NCBI GenBank assembly: GCA_964036315.1
Contig: OZ038500.1
Span: 56,422,727 to 56,486,726, forward strand
Direction: 5' to 3'
Length of the DNA stretch: 64,000 nt
DNA from: Acanthosepion esculentum
Lineage: Eukaryota > Mollusca > Cephalopoda > Sepiida > Sepiidae
Shown here: positions 1 through 11,500 of the stretch, piece by piece
Layout: each line of letters begins with the position of its first letter
Numbering within the stretch: the stretch's first letter is position 1
The notes under the pieces: model-generated
Database searches by the model: none
What the model was told of the DNA's origin: nothing
The model's input: the letters and a program-made list of their open reading frames with translations, nothing else
Translations under genes and position numbers: made by a program

Positions 1-130
1 TAAATTACTATTCTCTTATCTTTCAGCACACTTGGCAACTTTCCAGAGTTCAATCGTGAAACCGAGCGCACCGGTTAAGAAACATAGGTCACGTATTTGT
101 AAAAATAATTTGCCATCTCTAAAAAAATTG

Positions 131-253
131 TTAATACATTATTCATTTGCCAAAAAGAATAATTATTCTTACAAATCAAAATAAGCTTCGGCTTTAAATA
201 ACCCAAAGAGGGTTGATAAGCCGTAAAAAAAACAAATCAGTCAATCAGCCAAT
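131..253 (+). repeat. SINE-A tail fragment
   Basis: This is the 3' tail module seen in every SINE-A copy: a stretch like TTACAATCTAAAAATATTTT, then GGCTTTAAATAACC, then AGGGTTGATAAGCCGTAAAA, closed by short ATCAATCA-type repeats. Only the tail survives and the head and core are absent. The flanks (1-130 and 254-950) show nothing I recognise beyond AT-rich sequence. Confidence 0.75.
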
Positions 254-950
254 AGGTGCATCGTCGGAAGTCTATCACTACTCTATCGTTACTTGCATGG
301 CAACTATTAAAACGAGAGACATTCTTTAGTACTAATAGCTCAACCATTTAAAGCCAGGACTCGTCTTGCTATGTCCCCAGGTGTGAATCACCGACATCCC
401 CTCCGTATTCGATTAATAAGAAGGACGTTTCTCTCCGAAAAACTTTTTTTCCAAAGAAACGCTACTGTGTGAACAGATTCCTGCGTGGATGCTTCCTCGA
501 AAACTAGAATCTTAGCCTCTGCAATTCTAGAGTCCGGTATGCTTTCATAATCATCTCTTCTAATTTTACGTTCATATCACACAGACACCTTTCAGTTAAC
601 CTCTACCTTGAATAGGATTCTGGAGCTTTGAGGACCGTTGAACCGCCTATTAATTACTGCTGTTCCCAGGTTCACTCTGATCCAGAATGGTAGCACCTGC
701 TAGGGTCCCAGCTATGGGCAAATGGCGAACCTCCAAACAAAAAGAAAACACTATGAAAGTATAAAAATACATTTATTACATTTATATTAAAATACCAGTA
801 ATACATTTTTATATAGTAAAATTACCAGCAATGCAAATAATAGAATTACCTGTAAATTATCTTAAACCAAAATTCTCGACAATAAATTTTAATTTTAATT
901 GAAAGCATGCAATTGAGTTCAAAATATATTGAGTTGAAGCCATAAAATTG

Positions 951-1030
951 TGTTCAAAATATTTACATTTTAGCATTAAATCCCCCATAGCGGTTGATAT
1001 ACCGCTGAACAAAATCTAACAACCAACATG
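951..1030 (+). repeat. Diverged SINE-tail-like module
   Basis: A degenerate copy of the module found three times in the composite arm that follows. It has a TTAAAT/CCCATAGCGGTTGATATACCG core followed by AAC/AAT-rich sequence. The module resembles SINE tail A (AGGGTTGATAAGCCG) at roughly two positions in three. Short and decayed. Confidence 0.5.
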
Positions 1031-1074
1031 AAAGAACTCTTTCATGACATTAATCCATACAACATGCTATAATT

Positions 1075-2557
1075 TCTTAAAGAAATCAAAATGTATTCCA
1101 GAATATAACTTCCGCAAAACTACAACATAAAACACACCGTCTCTAGTAATTATATCAAGATAAATATGTATATGCCCAACAGCGGAGTATCATCTACCAT
1201 GGATTCAAATGTGAAAGCAGAATAACATACATCATATTTTTATTACTTCAAACCTCACAAGAAAATTAAATTTCATCATTAAATGACCCATAATGGAGTT
1301 GATATGCCGATAAATAAACAAACCAAGCAATTACTTAGAAAACAACCAGTAAGAACTCCTGTTTGAAGAAATAAAACAATATAAGAGGAAAGGAGAGATC
1401 ATCCATTCTAAGGATCATTTCTAATGGACGTTAAGAAGAGAAACTTCCCGGGACAGGTGCTATGAATTAGAGACATCCGATTCCAGAAAGTACCGCATTT
1501 TCACTTACTATCCTATCTTATTTCTTGTTCTGTTTACGCATTTTATCACACCATCAATCTCCTAATTTTGGTTCTGCACAAAAGCAAAGTATCATCTACC
1601 ATGTATTCGACTGTGAAAGCGGAATAACATATATCATATGTTTATTACCTCAGACCTCACAAGAAAATAAAATTTCGTCATTAAATCACCAAATAAACAA
1701 ACCACTCATTCACTCAGTAAACAACCTGTAAGAACTCCTAGATAAAAAAATAATATAGATGCAAGAAAAAGGACAGATCATCAGTTCTAAGGATCAATTC
1801 TAATGGACGTTAACAAGAGAAACTCCCCGAGACGGGAGCTAAGAATTACAGACATCCAATTCCAGAAACTACTGTACTTTCGCTTACTATCCTATTCGAC
1901 TTCTTGTTCTGTAATCTATTAGCACAAGCTCATTAGATACGTTGTTTCGCTTCTGCTCCTTTTGTTTACAATATTACCTGTGAGTGTCACGTTCTTCGAG
2001 CCCTCTTTCCTCATTATCTGTTGTAAGAATTTAAACCGCCTGTTCTGCTTCTAAGTATCATTTGTTTTATTCAGTTTGCGCATTTTCTCACCCCATCGAT
2101 CTCAAAATTTTGTTCTGCACAAAAGCAGAGTATCATCTACCACGTATTCAATTGTGAAGGCAGAATAACATATATCATATTTTTATTACTTCAAACCTCA
2201 CAAGAAAATTAAATTTCGACATTTAATGACCCATAAGGAATTGATATGCCGTTAAACAAACAAATCAATCAATCTGCCTTGAGTGGCTCTTGGGCCTTGT
2301 GTTGGGTGATCATTATATTTTAAAAAAAGGTCTATTTTCATTATTAGTCATTTCAGACTAATCTTCGTCTTTTATTTTTGTTGCTTTCTTTCGCAATGTT
2401 CAGTTCGTTTTGCAGTTTTCTGTTTCTGGTCGTTGAGAAAACAGTCCTGATGTAATGTTGTGTCGCTTGCGGCGGGGGAAATGTACATGGATATGACCTG
2501 AGGAATCGACATCGGTGGAGATGAAGGTTTGAACTGAAAATGACCCGAGCTTTATTC
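1075..2557 (-). repeat. Composite repeat, left arm of a long inverted repeat
   Basis: About 1.48 kb that reappears in reverse complement at 52702-54172, colinear along its length and near-identical in long stretches. It holds three sub-copies of one unit, each with AAGCA(A/G)AGTATCATCTACCA-like sequence near 1180, 1580 and 2120, followed by a TTAAATGACCCATAA module that resembles a SINE tail. Between sub-copies two and three lies a minus-strand LINE-gamma C-terminus (about 1895-2060). At 2275-2335 is a LINE-beta-like 3' end (GAGTGGCTCTTGGGCCTTGT). It could be one composite transposon inserted twice or half of an inverted duplication. Confidence 0.8.
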
Positions 2558-2833
2558 CAAAAACGACCGACAGGAAGTTGTTAGCATGGCTATCATGTTC
2601 CAGGCGCGAACCGAGGTAAATACAGGCATCTGGTGAGCCTCGGGACATAGAGAGAGACACAGACAAGGGAGGAAACGATACCAGAATGAGATTCAGATGT
2701 CGACGAGGCGCGCAAGCACCGGCGTGATACGCGGCGAAAAATGAGTAGTCTTTAAGTTGGGCCTCCTAGTTAAGTGAGATATTTCACATATATTATCTGA
2801 AAGAGGTAAAGACTGTCACATTAAAGCAAGTCG

Positions 2834-2934
2834 ATTTTGAAACCGTAGTATTGCACTCACTCTGAAAGTTGAAACCGTAGTATTGCACACAATTTGAAAT
2901 TTGGATCCGTAGTTTTGCTCTCGCTTTGAAAATT
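2834..2934. repeat. Three 32-bp direct repeats
   Basis: The word ACCGTAGTATTGCAC and its variants recur at 2842, 2874 and 2906, a spacing of 32 bp, with diverged CTCTGAAAGTT-like linkers. It is a short degenerate tandem repeat with no coding signal. The sequence from 2558 to 2833 shows nothing I can assign. Confidence 0.7.
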
Positions 2935-3069
2935 TTAAATAATGAAAGAAATCTTTTTTTTCCAGAGCGTTGCCGTTTTTTGAGAAAACAAGTTTAAGGA
3001 TTAAGTTTAATTTCAAAATTGGATCGTTGAAATTTTATTCCGGTGATCAGTGAAAGCTTTATGGCCAAC

Positions 3070-3405
3070 CTTATAATATTTATCATTGAAATGCAGTTAG
3101 TTGGTTTGAAATTAAAAGGGTTATCCATTAACAAAATCTCAAATTTATTTTCTCCTGACTTTGATCCGTCTCACTGAAACACCCTAGAATAGCTTTATAA
3201 TATTTATCATTGAAATATATGCAGTTAGTTGGTTTGAAATTAAAAGGGTTAACACATTCCATTAACAAAAACTCAAATTTATTTTCTGATGACTTTGATC
3301 CGTCTTAATGAAACACCCTAGAATAGCTTTATAATATTTATCATTGAAATGCAGTTAGCTGGTTTGAAATTAGAAGGGTTAACACATTCCATTAACAAAA
3401 ACTGT
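3070..3405. repeat. Tandem repeat, period about 124-134 bp
   Basis: The phrase ATAATATTTATCATTGAAAT followed by GCAGTTAGTTGGTTTGAAAT recurs at 3073, 3197 and 3331. Each full unit also carries CTCAAATTTATTTTCT and GAAACACCCTAGAATAGC. About 2.6 units are present. The second unit differs from the first by an ATAT insertion and an AACACATTCC insertion. Between 3410 and 4170 the DNA is AT-rich with no recognisable feature. Confidence 0.85.
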
Positions 3406-4178
3406 ATATCTTCAACAGGATCCAGAAAATAAAACAAGTGTCGACTATAATACAAAATGCTGCGTTAAAAAATGTACAGCACGATGCTTTTAGCAATTCA
3501 GAAGAATTGGAGGTTAGGGAAGAGTTTATAAAAATTGTACATTAGATAAGTAAACATTTATTCATACATAATTAGTTATGTCAATTTACAAAACTAATTT
3601 CGCTGATTAGTCATTTTTGCATTCTTTAAATTTTTTTTACAGTTTTTACTTATCGAATACAGTAAACAAATTACATATTTTGTTTGAGGTGATTCATAAT
3701 TAGAGTGCTGGTTTGGATATATTGTCAATTCAATATATCGAATACAAAAAAAATGTATTTAGATTTATTCTTGAAATAATAAAAATAGCTGATTAGAGCG
3801 CTTTTTAGTCATCTTTCATCACAACTTAATTTTCTGTATTAAAAATCTTCCAGAAATAAAATCTGCTTTGCTTTCCTGAAAATCTATTTGAGAAATATTC
3901 GCTGATTAAAGTATAATTAATTAGGTTGGAAACAAATATTATTTACTTTAAGTTCAAAATAAAACAGAAATGCCTTTGAAATCAAACAGGGGCTGTGTTT
4001 TAACGGACAACAGCCATCTTTACGTGTTTGATGAGTGTTGACAGGTCACGAAACAGTGATAAAAGCTTTATTGTTGTTCTACAGAGGCTTTATGTGTACA
4101 ACGTAATTTAACAAAATAACCTGAGTAGGTTTTTATATAATTTTTAAGTACTCAGTAATCTTAAAATGTTGGAAAATA

Positions 4179-4539
4179 CAGTGTAACCCGGATATAAGAG
4201 AGTTGTCGGGACCGGAGACGAAGTCTCTTATATCCGGGTTTATCTTATATCCGGGTTTGGTCTATTATATATACATTAACAAAGGCTCTAATTTGGGACC
4301 AGAGAAAATCTCTCTTATATCCGGGTTTCTCTTATATCCGGTTTTGGTCTATTATATATACATTAACAAATGCTCTAATTTGGGACCAGAGAAAATCTCT
4401 CTTATATCCGTGTTTCTCTTATATCCGGGTTTGGTCTATTATATATACATTAACACAGGCTCTAATTTGGGACCCGATAAAATCTCTCTTATATCCGGGT
4501 TTTTATTATATCCGGGTCTCTTATATCCGGGTTACACTG
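4179..4539. mobile_element. Pogo/Tigger-like miniature transposon with internal tandem repeats
   Basis: The element is bounded by inverted ends CAGTGTAACCCGGATATAAG and the matching reverse complement, and is flanked on both sides by TA (4177-4178 and 4540-4541). CAGT-starting inverted repeats with a TA target duplication are typical of pogo/Tigger elements of the Tc1/mariner superfamily. It is 361 bp long and codes for no transposase. The interior is an 87-bp unit repeated about 3.3 times (GGTCTATTATATATACATTA at 4259, 4346 and 4433), and each unit also contains further copies of the TIR word CTTATATCCGGG. Because 87 is a multiple of three, one plus-strand frame stays open as a 29-residue repeat. 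I regard that frame as an artefact. Confidence 0.85.
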
Positions 4540-4652
4540 TATTGTAATCTAATCTGGAGCAAAACTCTGCGGATATTATGTATTTCTGTAAATTTTTCCG
4601 AACGATCTTGAAACCTAAATGCTCAAAAATTGGTAAATGCTATGAACTTTTG

Positions 4653-4744
4653 TAAGTATTAGGTTGGTGCAAAAATAATGTCGTTTTCTCACATGAAGTT
4701 GAACGTCAAAAAACGACATTATTTTTGCACCAACCTAATACTTA
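4653..4744. mobile_element. Mariner-type MITE, near-perfect hairpin
   Basis: The two 35-nt arms (4653-4687 and 4710-4744) are perfect inverted repeats around a loop of about 22 nt. The arm begins TTAGGTTGGTGCAAAAATAA, which closely resembles the terminal repeat of cecropia-type mariners and of the human MITE MADE1. It is flanked by TA on each side (4657-4658 and 4739-4740). No coding capacity. It is a deletion derivative that keeps only the two TIRs. The transcript would fold into a pre-miRNA-like hairpin. Confidence 0.9.
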
Positions 4745-5112
4745 TCCCATCAAACGGCCGCTTTCGCAGAGAATGCAATGTCGATTTTTCTATACAAAGT
4801 GAAAAATCAACCTGCCCTACTGTCCCATATGTCCATTGAGTAAAAAGTAATAAAATCAGTAAATGTCTTCTAAAGAAGACATTTTTTTTTTTACTAGATA
4901 TTCGTTCCCACTCTACCAGCAATACGCGGTTTCTGAGACATAGCGGAAAACATTGAAATCACTTTGATTTTGAGTTTGCATCCTCTGACCGTACGGATCT
5001 GCTCGCTGTGATCCGCCAAACAGGACAGGGACATTTCAGGTTTCATCATATCGCCAGATCATTTGTTTACACGGAATAGTTATACACACAGCAGCTTTAA
5101 TCCACCGACAGG

Positions 5113-5445
5113 GATTACGGCCGTATCACGTTGAAAGACCGGTTTTCGCGCGATCACCGAAGTTAAGCAACGTCGAGCCTGACAATGACTAAGATGAATG
5201 CTTTAGAATACTATAAGGGCTATAAGCTTGGATATGCGTGTGGTGTAATGGATAACGGCTCGGAATTGAAAATCGGTGAGCCGAGTTTCGTATCTGGAAG
5301 GGTTCGTTATATTCCCTTGCGCGCCAATACCTTGGGAATGGTATGAATCCACCACTCCCTAGCTATCGGTTAATTATTAGTACTTGTATCGGTAAATCGT
5401 TATTATCTTCAAAATATTCTTATATTCCTGTTATGAAAGGGGTGT
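5113..5445 (+). mobile_element. SINE-A, near full-length, with 5S-like head and tRNA-like core
   Basis: The first 120 nt follow a 5S rRNA gene from its 5' end: ACGGCCGTATCACGTTGAAA, then CGATCACCGAAGTTAAGCAA, then CGTCGAGCC. These cover the internal control region of a pol III type 1 promoter. The following core, from about 5240, carries an A-box-like GGTGTAATGG and a decayed B-box-like GAGTTTCGTATC. The tail is the shared GTTAATTATTAGTACTTGTA and TTATTATCTTCAAAATATTC block. Only the last part of tail A is missing, replaced by unique sequence and a GT array. 5S-headed SINEs (SINE3 class) are known in other animals. The fusion to a tRNA-like core is what I see here. Confidence 0.8.
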
Positions 5446-5510
5446 TGTTGTCTCATAACCATTAAATGAAATGCCTTGTATGCTGTTTAATTCACGGTCC
5501 GTGTATGTAG

Positions 5511-5511
<1 letters not shown>

Positions 5512-5569
<58 letters not shown>
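5512..5569. repeat. (GT)n microsatellite
   Basis: About 29 uninterrupted GT units just downstream of the SINE-A copy. Confidence 0.98.
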
Positions 5570-5570
<1 letters not shown>

Positions 5571-5914
5571 CACATGGAGAAACGTGTGAAACGATAGGAA
5601 AAAGTAATTGCTACTCACGGTTGGCTTGAAATATCCATTTATTTACACGGAGAACATTACAACACATATATATGTATATACAAAATCACAGTCCCAAGTT
5701 TACTGAGTTGTGTGTCACAACCATTAGGGCAGGAGAATATCTATGTGTCCTTATTCCTTGATAGCCATGTTCCTCAGTACAGTCTGTTGAGTTCCTTTTT
5801 CGCGCGTCTCGGCCCTGAATGTCGCGTTGATCGCGTGTCTAGCGTGGTTTGGACAGGGGTTAAAAAGGAGGTACTCTGTTTGAAACAGGGAAGAGTTATT
5901 TCCCTTGGAATATA

Positions 5915-5998
5915 TTTTTATTCGTCCTCACAATACCAAAAATATTTTCTGGCTTTAAATAACAGGCAAAAGGTTGATAAGGCTTAAGACATCAATCA
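5915..5998 (+). repeat. SINE-A tail fragment
   Basis: ACAATACCAAAAATATTTTC, GGCTTTAAATAAC and AAAGGTTGATAAGGC, followed by an ATCAATCAATTAA run. This is tail A only. The 5570-5914 stretch before it has no feature I can support. Confidence 0.75.
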
Positions 5999-6069
5999 AT
6001 TAAACCTAAGTGTCCTTTTTATCTATATTTTCTCTAAAACTCCGTCGTTGCTTACACGATTGATTGAAA

Positions 6070-6235
6070 GTAAGAGAGAAAAGAGAAAAACAACGTATAA
6101 CTTACCTTGCAAGCTTGTGTAAATGGGAAAGCAGGAGAGGATTTAGGAAATATAACAAAAAAAACACACACAATTTTTTAAGGGCTATAAAAGATGGACA
6201 TTACGGAGAGCTATGATCACCAACGCCCTGAAGAG
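6070..6235 (+). pseudogene. LINE-gamma reverse transcriptase C-terminus, decayed
   Basis: Frames spell a broken version of the family's C-terminal stretch: RITYLASLCK-like, then KW, then about 20 residues later RAIKD, then the run that normally reads AMITNALK at the end. Several frameshifts separate these. It is the last 55 or so codons of a non-LTR endonuclease/reverse transcriptase and nothing upstream belongs to it. The sequence from 6240 to 6840 holds no recognisable gene or repeat. Confidence 0.6.
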
Positions 6236-6847
6236 AAGACTTATATAAAAGAAGTTGTCATTTTACAGCCCACGTAAAGAGTCTTGATAGGAAAATAATG
6301 AAATAGCTTCCGACAAGATTCGAAGTCGCGCCGTGTATCCAGGGTAGCCCGTCAGGCACAAAGATCACCTGAAAGATTTGACTTCGAAGAACCATCAATA
6401 GAGATAATTCATATTCTTAATTAAAATAACAGCCAAAAATATACAGAAATTGTTATCAGATAGGAACACAGTCTTTTCACTGAAAATGAACGACAAGCTG
6501 AATGTTGGAACAATTTACGGAAATTTTGAAAATCACTCTTTTTAAACAATTATACATCATTCTTTTATTTGTCGTGTATTTTCAAAACGTGGTCGACTAA
6601 AGGTCTCCACAAATTCCTCTCTCTTGTTGCTGGAAAAAAAACTGTTTGACCGTCAGTCTTTGTCCTGTTTTACCATCTGTTTGCACAAACTAATCAGGTT
6701 ACTTATAGTTTCCCTCCTTCTCTCAGTATGTCTCGTGAGATTTAAAGTTTCCAAGTCCTCGTACTCCAGAGATTTCAAGAGTCTCTTTTTGAGCAATAAG
6801 AGACAGGATGTAGTGGAAGCCATGCTTCTCTACATCCTGAAGGTGGG

Positions 6848-7565
6848 GCTATAAAGAATCAAACATTGCTTACAGCTCTTGTTTGTTTTATTTTTTGTAT
6901 TTTTTACATTGATGCTCACGCTGTACAAAGCCCGGGAGCCACTCGAGGTAGAATAAGAGGCAAGGTTTATACGGTTGAATAGACATGAACAGGTTAAGAT
7001 TGTAGCGATCGCGGAAGCATCCACTTAGGTGGTATCACAGATCAGTGAATCGTGGGAAGAAGCTACTCGAGTGGAACATGGGTCTCACAAATGGAATATG
7101 AAGGCAATGGAGTTGGTTCTCTAGAATGCGTGTAGCAAGGCGTGTCTTAGCCGTGAAGGTTAGAACTGGTGGAACTAAAGGATGTATTTCATCCGAGCAA
7201 TTTCCATGGAGATAGCGACAGGGCAGTGAGAGGCTTGCGACACTTCGTCTGTGAGAAAAGGGGCTCTAGGGTCGGAAAATAATAAGTCACTCACAAGAAC
7301 GCGAAGATCCTTTTGGTCTCTATCGCGACTAGAAAATGAAGACTGTGCAGCTCTTTTCCATATATGGCAGCAGTATTTTATTTTTCGACTGGATCTGGCT
7401 TTTGCAAGAGGTAGAGGATAAAGACAAGGGTCAGGTACTTCCTGCAGTGGTACAGGGAACCGACTATTTTTCTAACATCTTTAGGGATGAATCGTGTGTA
7501 CGATCTGTACTTGAGGTATGGGTCTACAACAGGAAGGAAGTTGTAGAGAGCTATAATCACTTACG
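6848..7565 (-). pseudogene. LINE-beta reverse transcriptase C-terminal relic
   Basis: Read on the minus strand, about 230 codons match the C-terminal part of a non-LTR reverse transcriptase. They run from a KYCCHIWKRAAQSS segment (the family's conserved Y/W-rich motif) through SVASLSLPCRYLHGNCSDE to a final RDRYNLNLFMS segment, followed by the 3' UTR word GAGTGGCTCCCGGGCTTTGT at about 6921-6940. The catalytic palm with the YADD motif is not included, so the copy is 5'-truncated, as is usual for LINE insertions. Stops and frameshifts break the frame. A scrap of LINE-gamma end (RAIITYAK) lies on the plus strand at about 7525-7575, overlapping its 5' border. Confidence 0.75.
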
Positions 7566-7923
7566 CCAAGAATTCACAAGACTTTTTTTTCCATTGTTAT
7601 TGAAATAAGATTATTTTCCATAGTTTATTAAAAAAAAACTCCATCTGCAAGGATATTTTGGCCATTTTCAGAATGATCGCCATTCTTGTGAACCTGACAC
7701 AAACAAACACGAAAATGGACTTTATTCGATTTAAAAGATTTGAATGTTGGAATAGGAAATAAGATTTAAGCAATTAATTTCTGGGAATTAGAAAGGCGGA
7801 AGAATTGAAGTTGAAAGAGAAATCAAAACTTTCTGCAAATTGTCGAAAGCAGACGACTTAAAAGAAAAAACGGAAAAAAAAATTGGAAACAAAAATAGTG
7901 ACTTTAAAAGAATTAGTATCAGT

Positions 7924-7965
<42 letters not shown>
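7924..7965. repeat. (AAT)n microsatellite
   Basis: About 14 AAT units inside a purine/A-rich tract (7800-8520) that otherwise has no recognisable content. A short (GAAA)n run sits at 8262-8282. Confidence 0.97.
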
Positions 7966-7968
<3 letters not shown>

Positions 7969-8577
7969 AAAAGCAAGAAATGGGAAGAGAAAAATAAAAT
8001 AAAAAGATTAAACAAAAACGAAGAAAGAAAGCAAAGTAAAACAAACAACAAATAAGAAAGACGAAAACAACATATATAAAAAGAGTAATTTAAATTGAAG
8101 AAATGAGAAGACTTGAAGGGAAAGAAAATTGAAAAAAAGGAGGAAAAGAAAACAAACAGAAATAAGTAAGAAAAAAAAAGGAACATAAGGGAAATAAAAG
8201 GAAAAGAATGAAGAAAGGGTGAAGAGGAAAAAGTAATATATACTGTATCAGAAACTAGAAGAGAAAGAAAGAAAGAAAGAAAGGAAGGAAGGAAAAACGG
8301 AAAATAAAAGGAAAAATAAAAAGTAGGAAAGAAAATGAATGAAAGGAAAAAGAACGGAAAAAATAAAAGAAAGAAAAAGAAAGAAAATTTAATGAAAGAT
8401 AAAAAGAGCGGAAAAAATAAAAGAAGAAAAAGTAAGAAACAAGGAAAAGTACGGGGAAACTAAAATATAGTACGAGAATAGTTGGAAGGAAAAAAAACGG
8501 AAAATAAACGAAAAAGAAAGATAAAAAAATAAGGGTGTCAAAAAAGTTACCTTTTCAAAATGTTTTTGAAGGGGTAT

Positions 8578-11500
8578 AATGAAAGAAAGAAAGAAAGAAG
8601 AAGGAACGAAAGAAAGAAAAGAAGGATGGAATGAAGAATGAAAGAAAGAAAAGAAGGGAGGAACCAGGAATGAAAGAAAGAAAAGAAGGGAGGAACGAGG
8701 AATGAAATAAAGAATAAAAAGGAAGGAATGAGGAATGAAAGAAAGAAAACAAGGGAGGAATGAAGAATGAATGAAAGAAAAGAAGGAAGGAATGAGGAAT
8801 GAAAGAAAGAAAAGAAGGGAGGAATGAGGAATGAAAGAAAGAAAAGAAGGGAGGAACGAGAAATGAAAGAAAGAAAAGAAGGAAGGAATGAAGAATGAAA
8901 GAATGAAAAATCAGGAATGAAAGAACGAAAAGAAGGGAGGAATGAGGAATGAAATGAAGAAAAGAAGGAAGGAATGAGGAATGAAAGAAAGAAAAGAAGG
9001 GAGGAGCGAGGAATGAAATAAAGAAAAGAAGGAAGGAATGAAGAATGAAAGAAAGAAAAGAAGGGAGGAAAGAGGAATGAAATAAAGAAAAGAAGGAAGG
9101 AATGAAGAATGAAAGAAAGAAAAGAAGAGAGGAAAGAGGAATGACAGAAAGAAAAGAAGGAAGGAATGAAGAATGAAATAAAGAAAAGAAGGAAGGAATG
9201 AGGAATGAAATAAAGAAAAGAAGGAAGGAATGAAGAATGAAAGAAAGAAAAGAAGGGAGGAAAGAGGAAGGAAAGAAAGAAAAGAAGGAAGGAATGAGGA
9301 ATGAAATAAAGAAAAGAAGGAAGGAATGAAGAATGAAAGAAAGAAAAGAAGGGAGGAATGAGGAATGAAAGAAAGAAAAGAAGGGAGGAATGAGGAATGA
9401 AATAAAGAAAAGAAGGAAGGAATGAAGAATGAAAGAGAGAAAAGAAGGGAGGAAAGAGGAATGAAATAAAGAAAAGAAGGAAAAAATGAAGAATGAAAGA
9501 AAGAAAAGAAGGAAGGAAAGAGGAATGAAATAAAGAAAAGAAGGAAGGAATGAAGAATGAAAGAAAGAAAAGAAGGAAGGAAAGAGGAATGAAATAAAGA
9601 AAAGAAGGAAGGAATGAAGAATGAAAGAAAAGAAGGGAGGAAAGAGGAATGAAAGAAAGAAAAGAAGGAAGGAATGAGGAATGAAATAAAGAAAAGAAGG
9701 AAGGAATGAAGAATGAAAGAAAGAAAAGAAGGGAGGAATGAGGAATGAAAGAAAGAAAAGAAGGGAGGAATGAGGAATGAAATAAAGAAAAGAAGGAAGG
9801 AATGAAGAATGAAAGAAAGAAAAGAAGGAAGGAAAGAGGAATGAAATAAAGAAAAGAAGGAAGGAATGAAGAATGAAAGAAAAGAAGGGAGGAAAGAGGA
9901 ATGAAAGAAAGAAAAGAAGGAAGGAATGAGGAATGAAATAAAGAAAAGAAGGAAGGAATGAAGAATGAAAGAAAGAAAAGAAGGGAGGAATGAGGAATGA
10001 AAGAAAGAAAAGAAGGGAGTAATGAGGAATGAAATAAAGAAAAGAAGGAAGGAATGAAGAATGAAAGAAAGAAAAGAAGGGAGGAAAGATGAATGAAATA
10101 AAGAAAAGAAGGAAGGAATGAAGAATGAAATAAAGAAAAGAAGGAAGGAAAGAAGAATGAAATAAAGAAAAGAAGGAAGGAATGAAGAATGAAAGAAAGA
10201 AAAGAAGGGAGGAAAGAGGAATGAAATAAAGAAAAGAAGGAAGGAATGAAGAATGAAAGAATGAAAAGAAGGGAGGAAAGAGGAATGAAAGAAAGAAAAG
10301 AAGGAAGGAATGAAGAATGAAATAAAGAAAAGAAGGAAGGAATGAGGAATGAAATAAAGAAAAGAAGGAAGGAATGAAGAATGAAAGAAAGAAAAGAAGG
10401 GAGGAAAGAGGAAGGAAATAAAGAAAAGAAGGAAGGAATGAGGAATGAAATAAAGAAAAGAAGGAAGGAATGAAGAATGAAAGAAAGAAAAGAAGGGAGG
10501 AATGAGGAATGAAAGAAAGAAAAGAAGGGAGGAATGAGGAATGAAATAAAGAAAAGAAGGAAGGAATGAAGAATGAAAGAGAGAAAAGAAGGGAGGAAAG
10601 AGGAATGAAATAAAGAAAAGAAGGAAAAAATGAAGAATGAAAGAAAGAAAAGAAGGAAGGAAAGAGGAATGAAATTAAGAAAAGAAGGAAGGAATGAAGA
10701 ATGAAAGAAAGAAAAGAAGGAAGGAAAGAGGAATGAAATAAAGAAAAGAAGGAAGGAATGAAGAATGAAAGAAAAGAAGGGAGGAAAGAGGAATGAAAGA
10801 AAGAAAAGAAGGAAGGAATGAGGAATGAAATAAAGAAAAGAAGGAAGGAATGAAGAATGAAAGAAAGAAAAGAAGGGAGGAATGAGGAATGAAAGAAAGA
10901 AAAGAAGGGAGTAATGAGGAATGAAATAAAGAAAAGAAGGAAGGAATGAAGAATGAAAGAAAGAAAAGAAGGGAGGAAAGATGAATGAAATAAAGAAAAG
11001 AAGGAAGGAATGAAGAATGAAATAAAGAAAAGAAGGAAGGAAAGAAGAATGAAATAAAGAAAAGAAGGAAGGAATGAAGAATGAAAGAAAGAAAAGAAGG
11101 GAGGAAAGAGGAATGAAATAAAGAAAAGAAGGAAGGAATGAAGAATGAAATAAAGAAAAGAAGGAAGGAAAGAGGAATGAAATAAAGAAAAGAAGGAACG
11201 AATGAAGAATGAAAGAAAGAAAAGAATGGAGGAATGAAGAATGAAAGAAAGAAAAGAAGGAAGGAATGAGGAATGAAATAAAGAAAAGAAGGAAGGAATG
11301 AAGAATGAAAGAAAGAAAAGAAGGGAGGAATGAGGAATGAAAGAAAGAAAAGAAGGAAGGAATGAAGAATGAAAGAAAGAAAAGAAGGAAGGAATGAAGA
11401 ATGAAAGAAAGAAAAGAAGGGAGGAATGAGGAATGAAAGAAAGAAAAGAAGGAAGGAATGAAGAATGAAAGAAAGAAAAGAAGGAAGGAATGAAGAATGA

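Noticed and set aside
2400..2666. 88-codon frame on the minus strand
   Set aside because: Part of the composite repeat. The corresponding sequence in the right arm has indels that break it, and there is no protein similarity that I recognise.
4653..4744. Human MADE1/miR-548 contamination
   Set aside because: The TIR differs from the human element at several positions inside the arms and the loop is different. It is an independent mariner derivative.
5113..5234. 5S rRNA gene
   Set aside because: Only diverged 5S-like heads joined to SINE cores occur, each with many changes and none ending at a proper 5S terminator.
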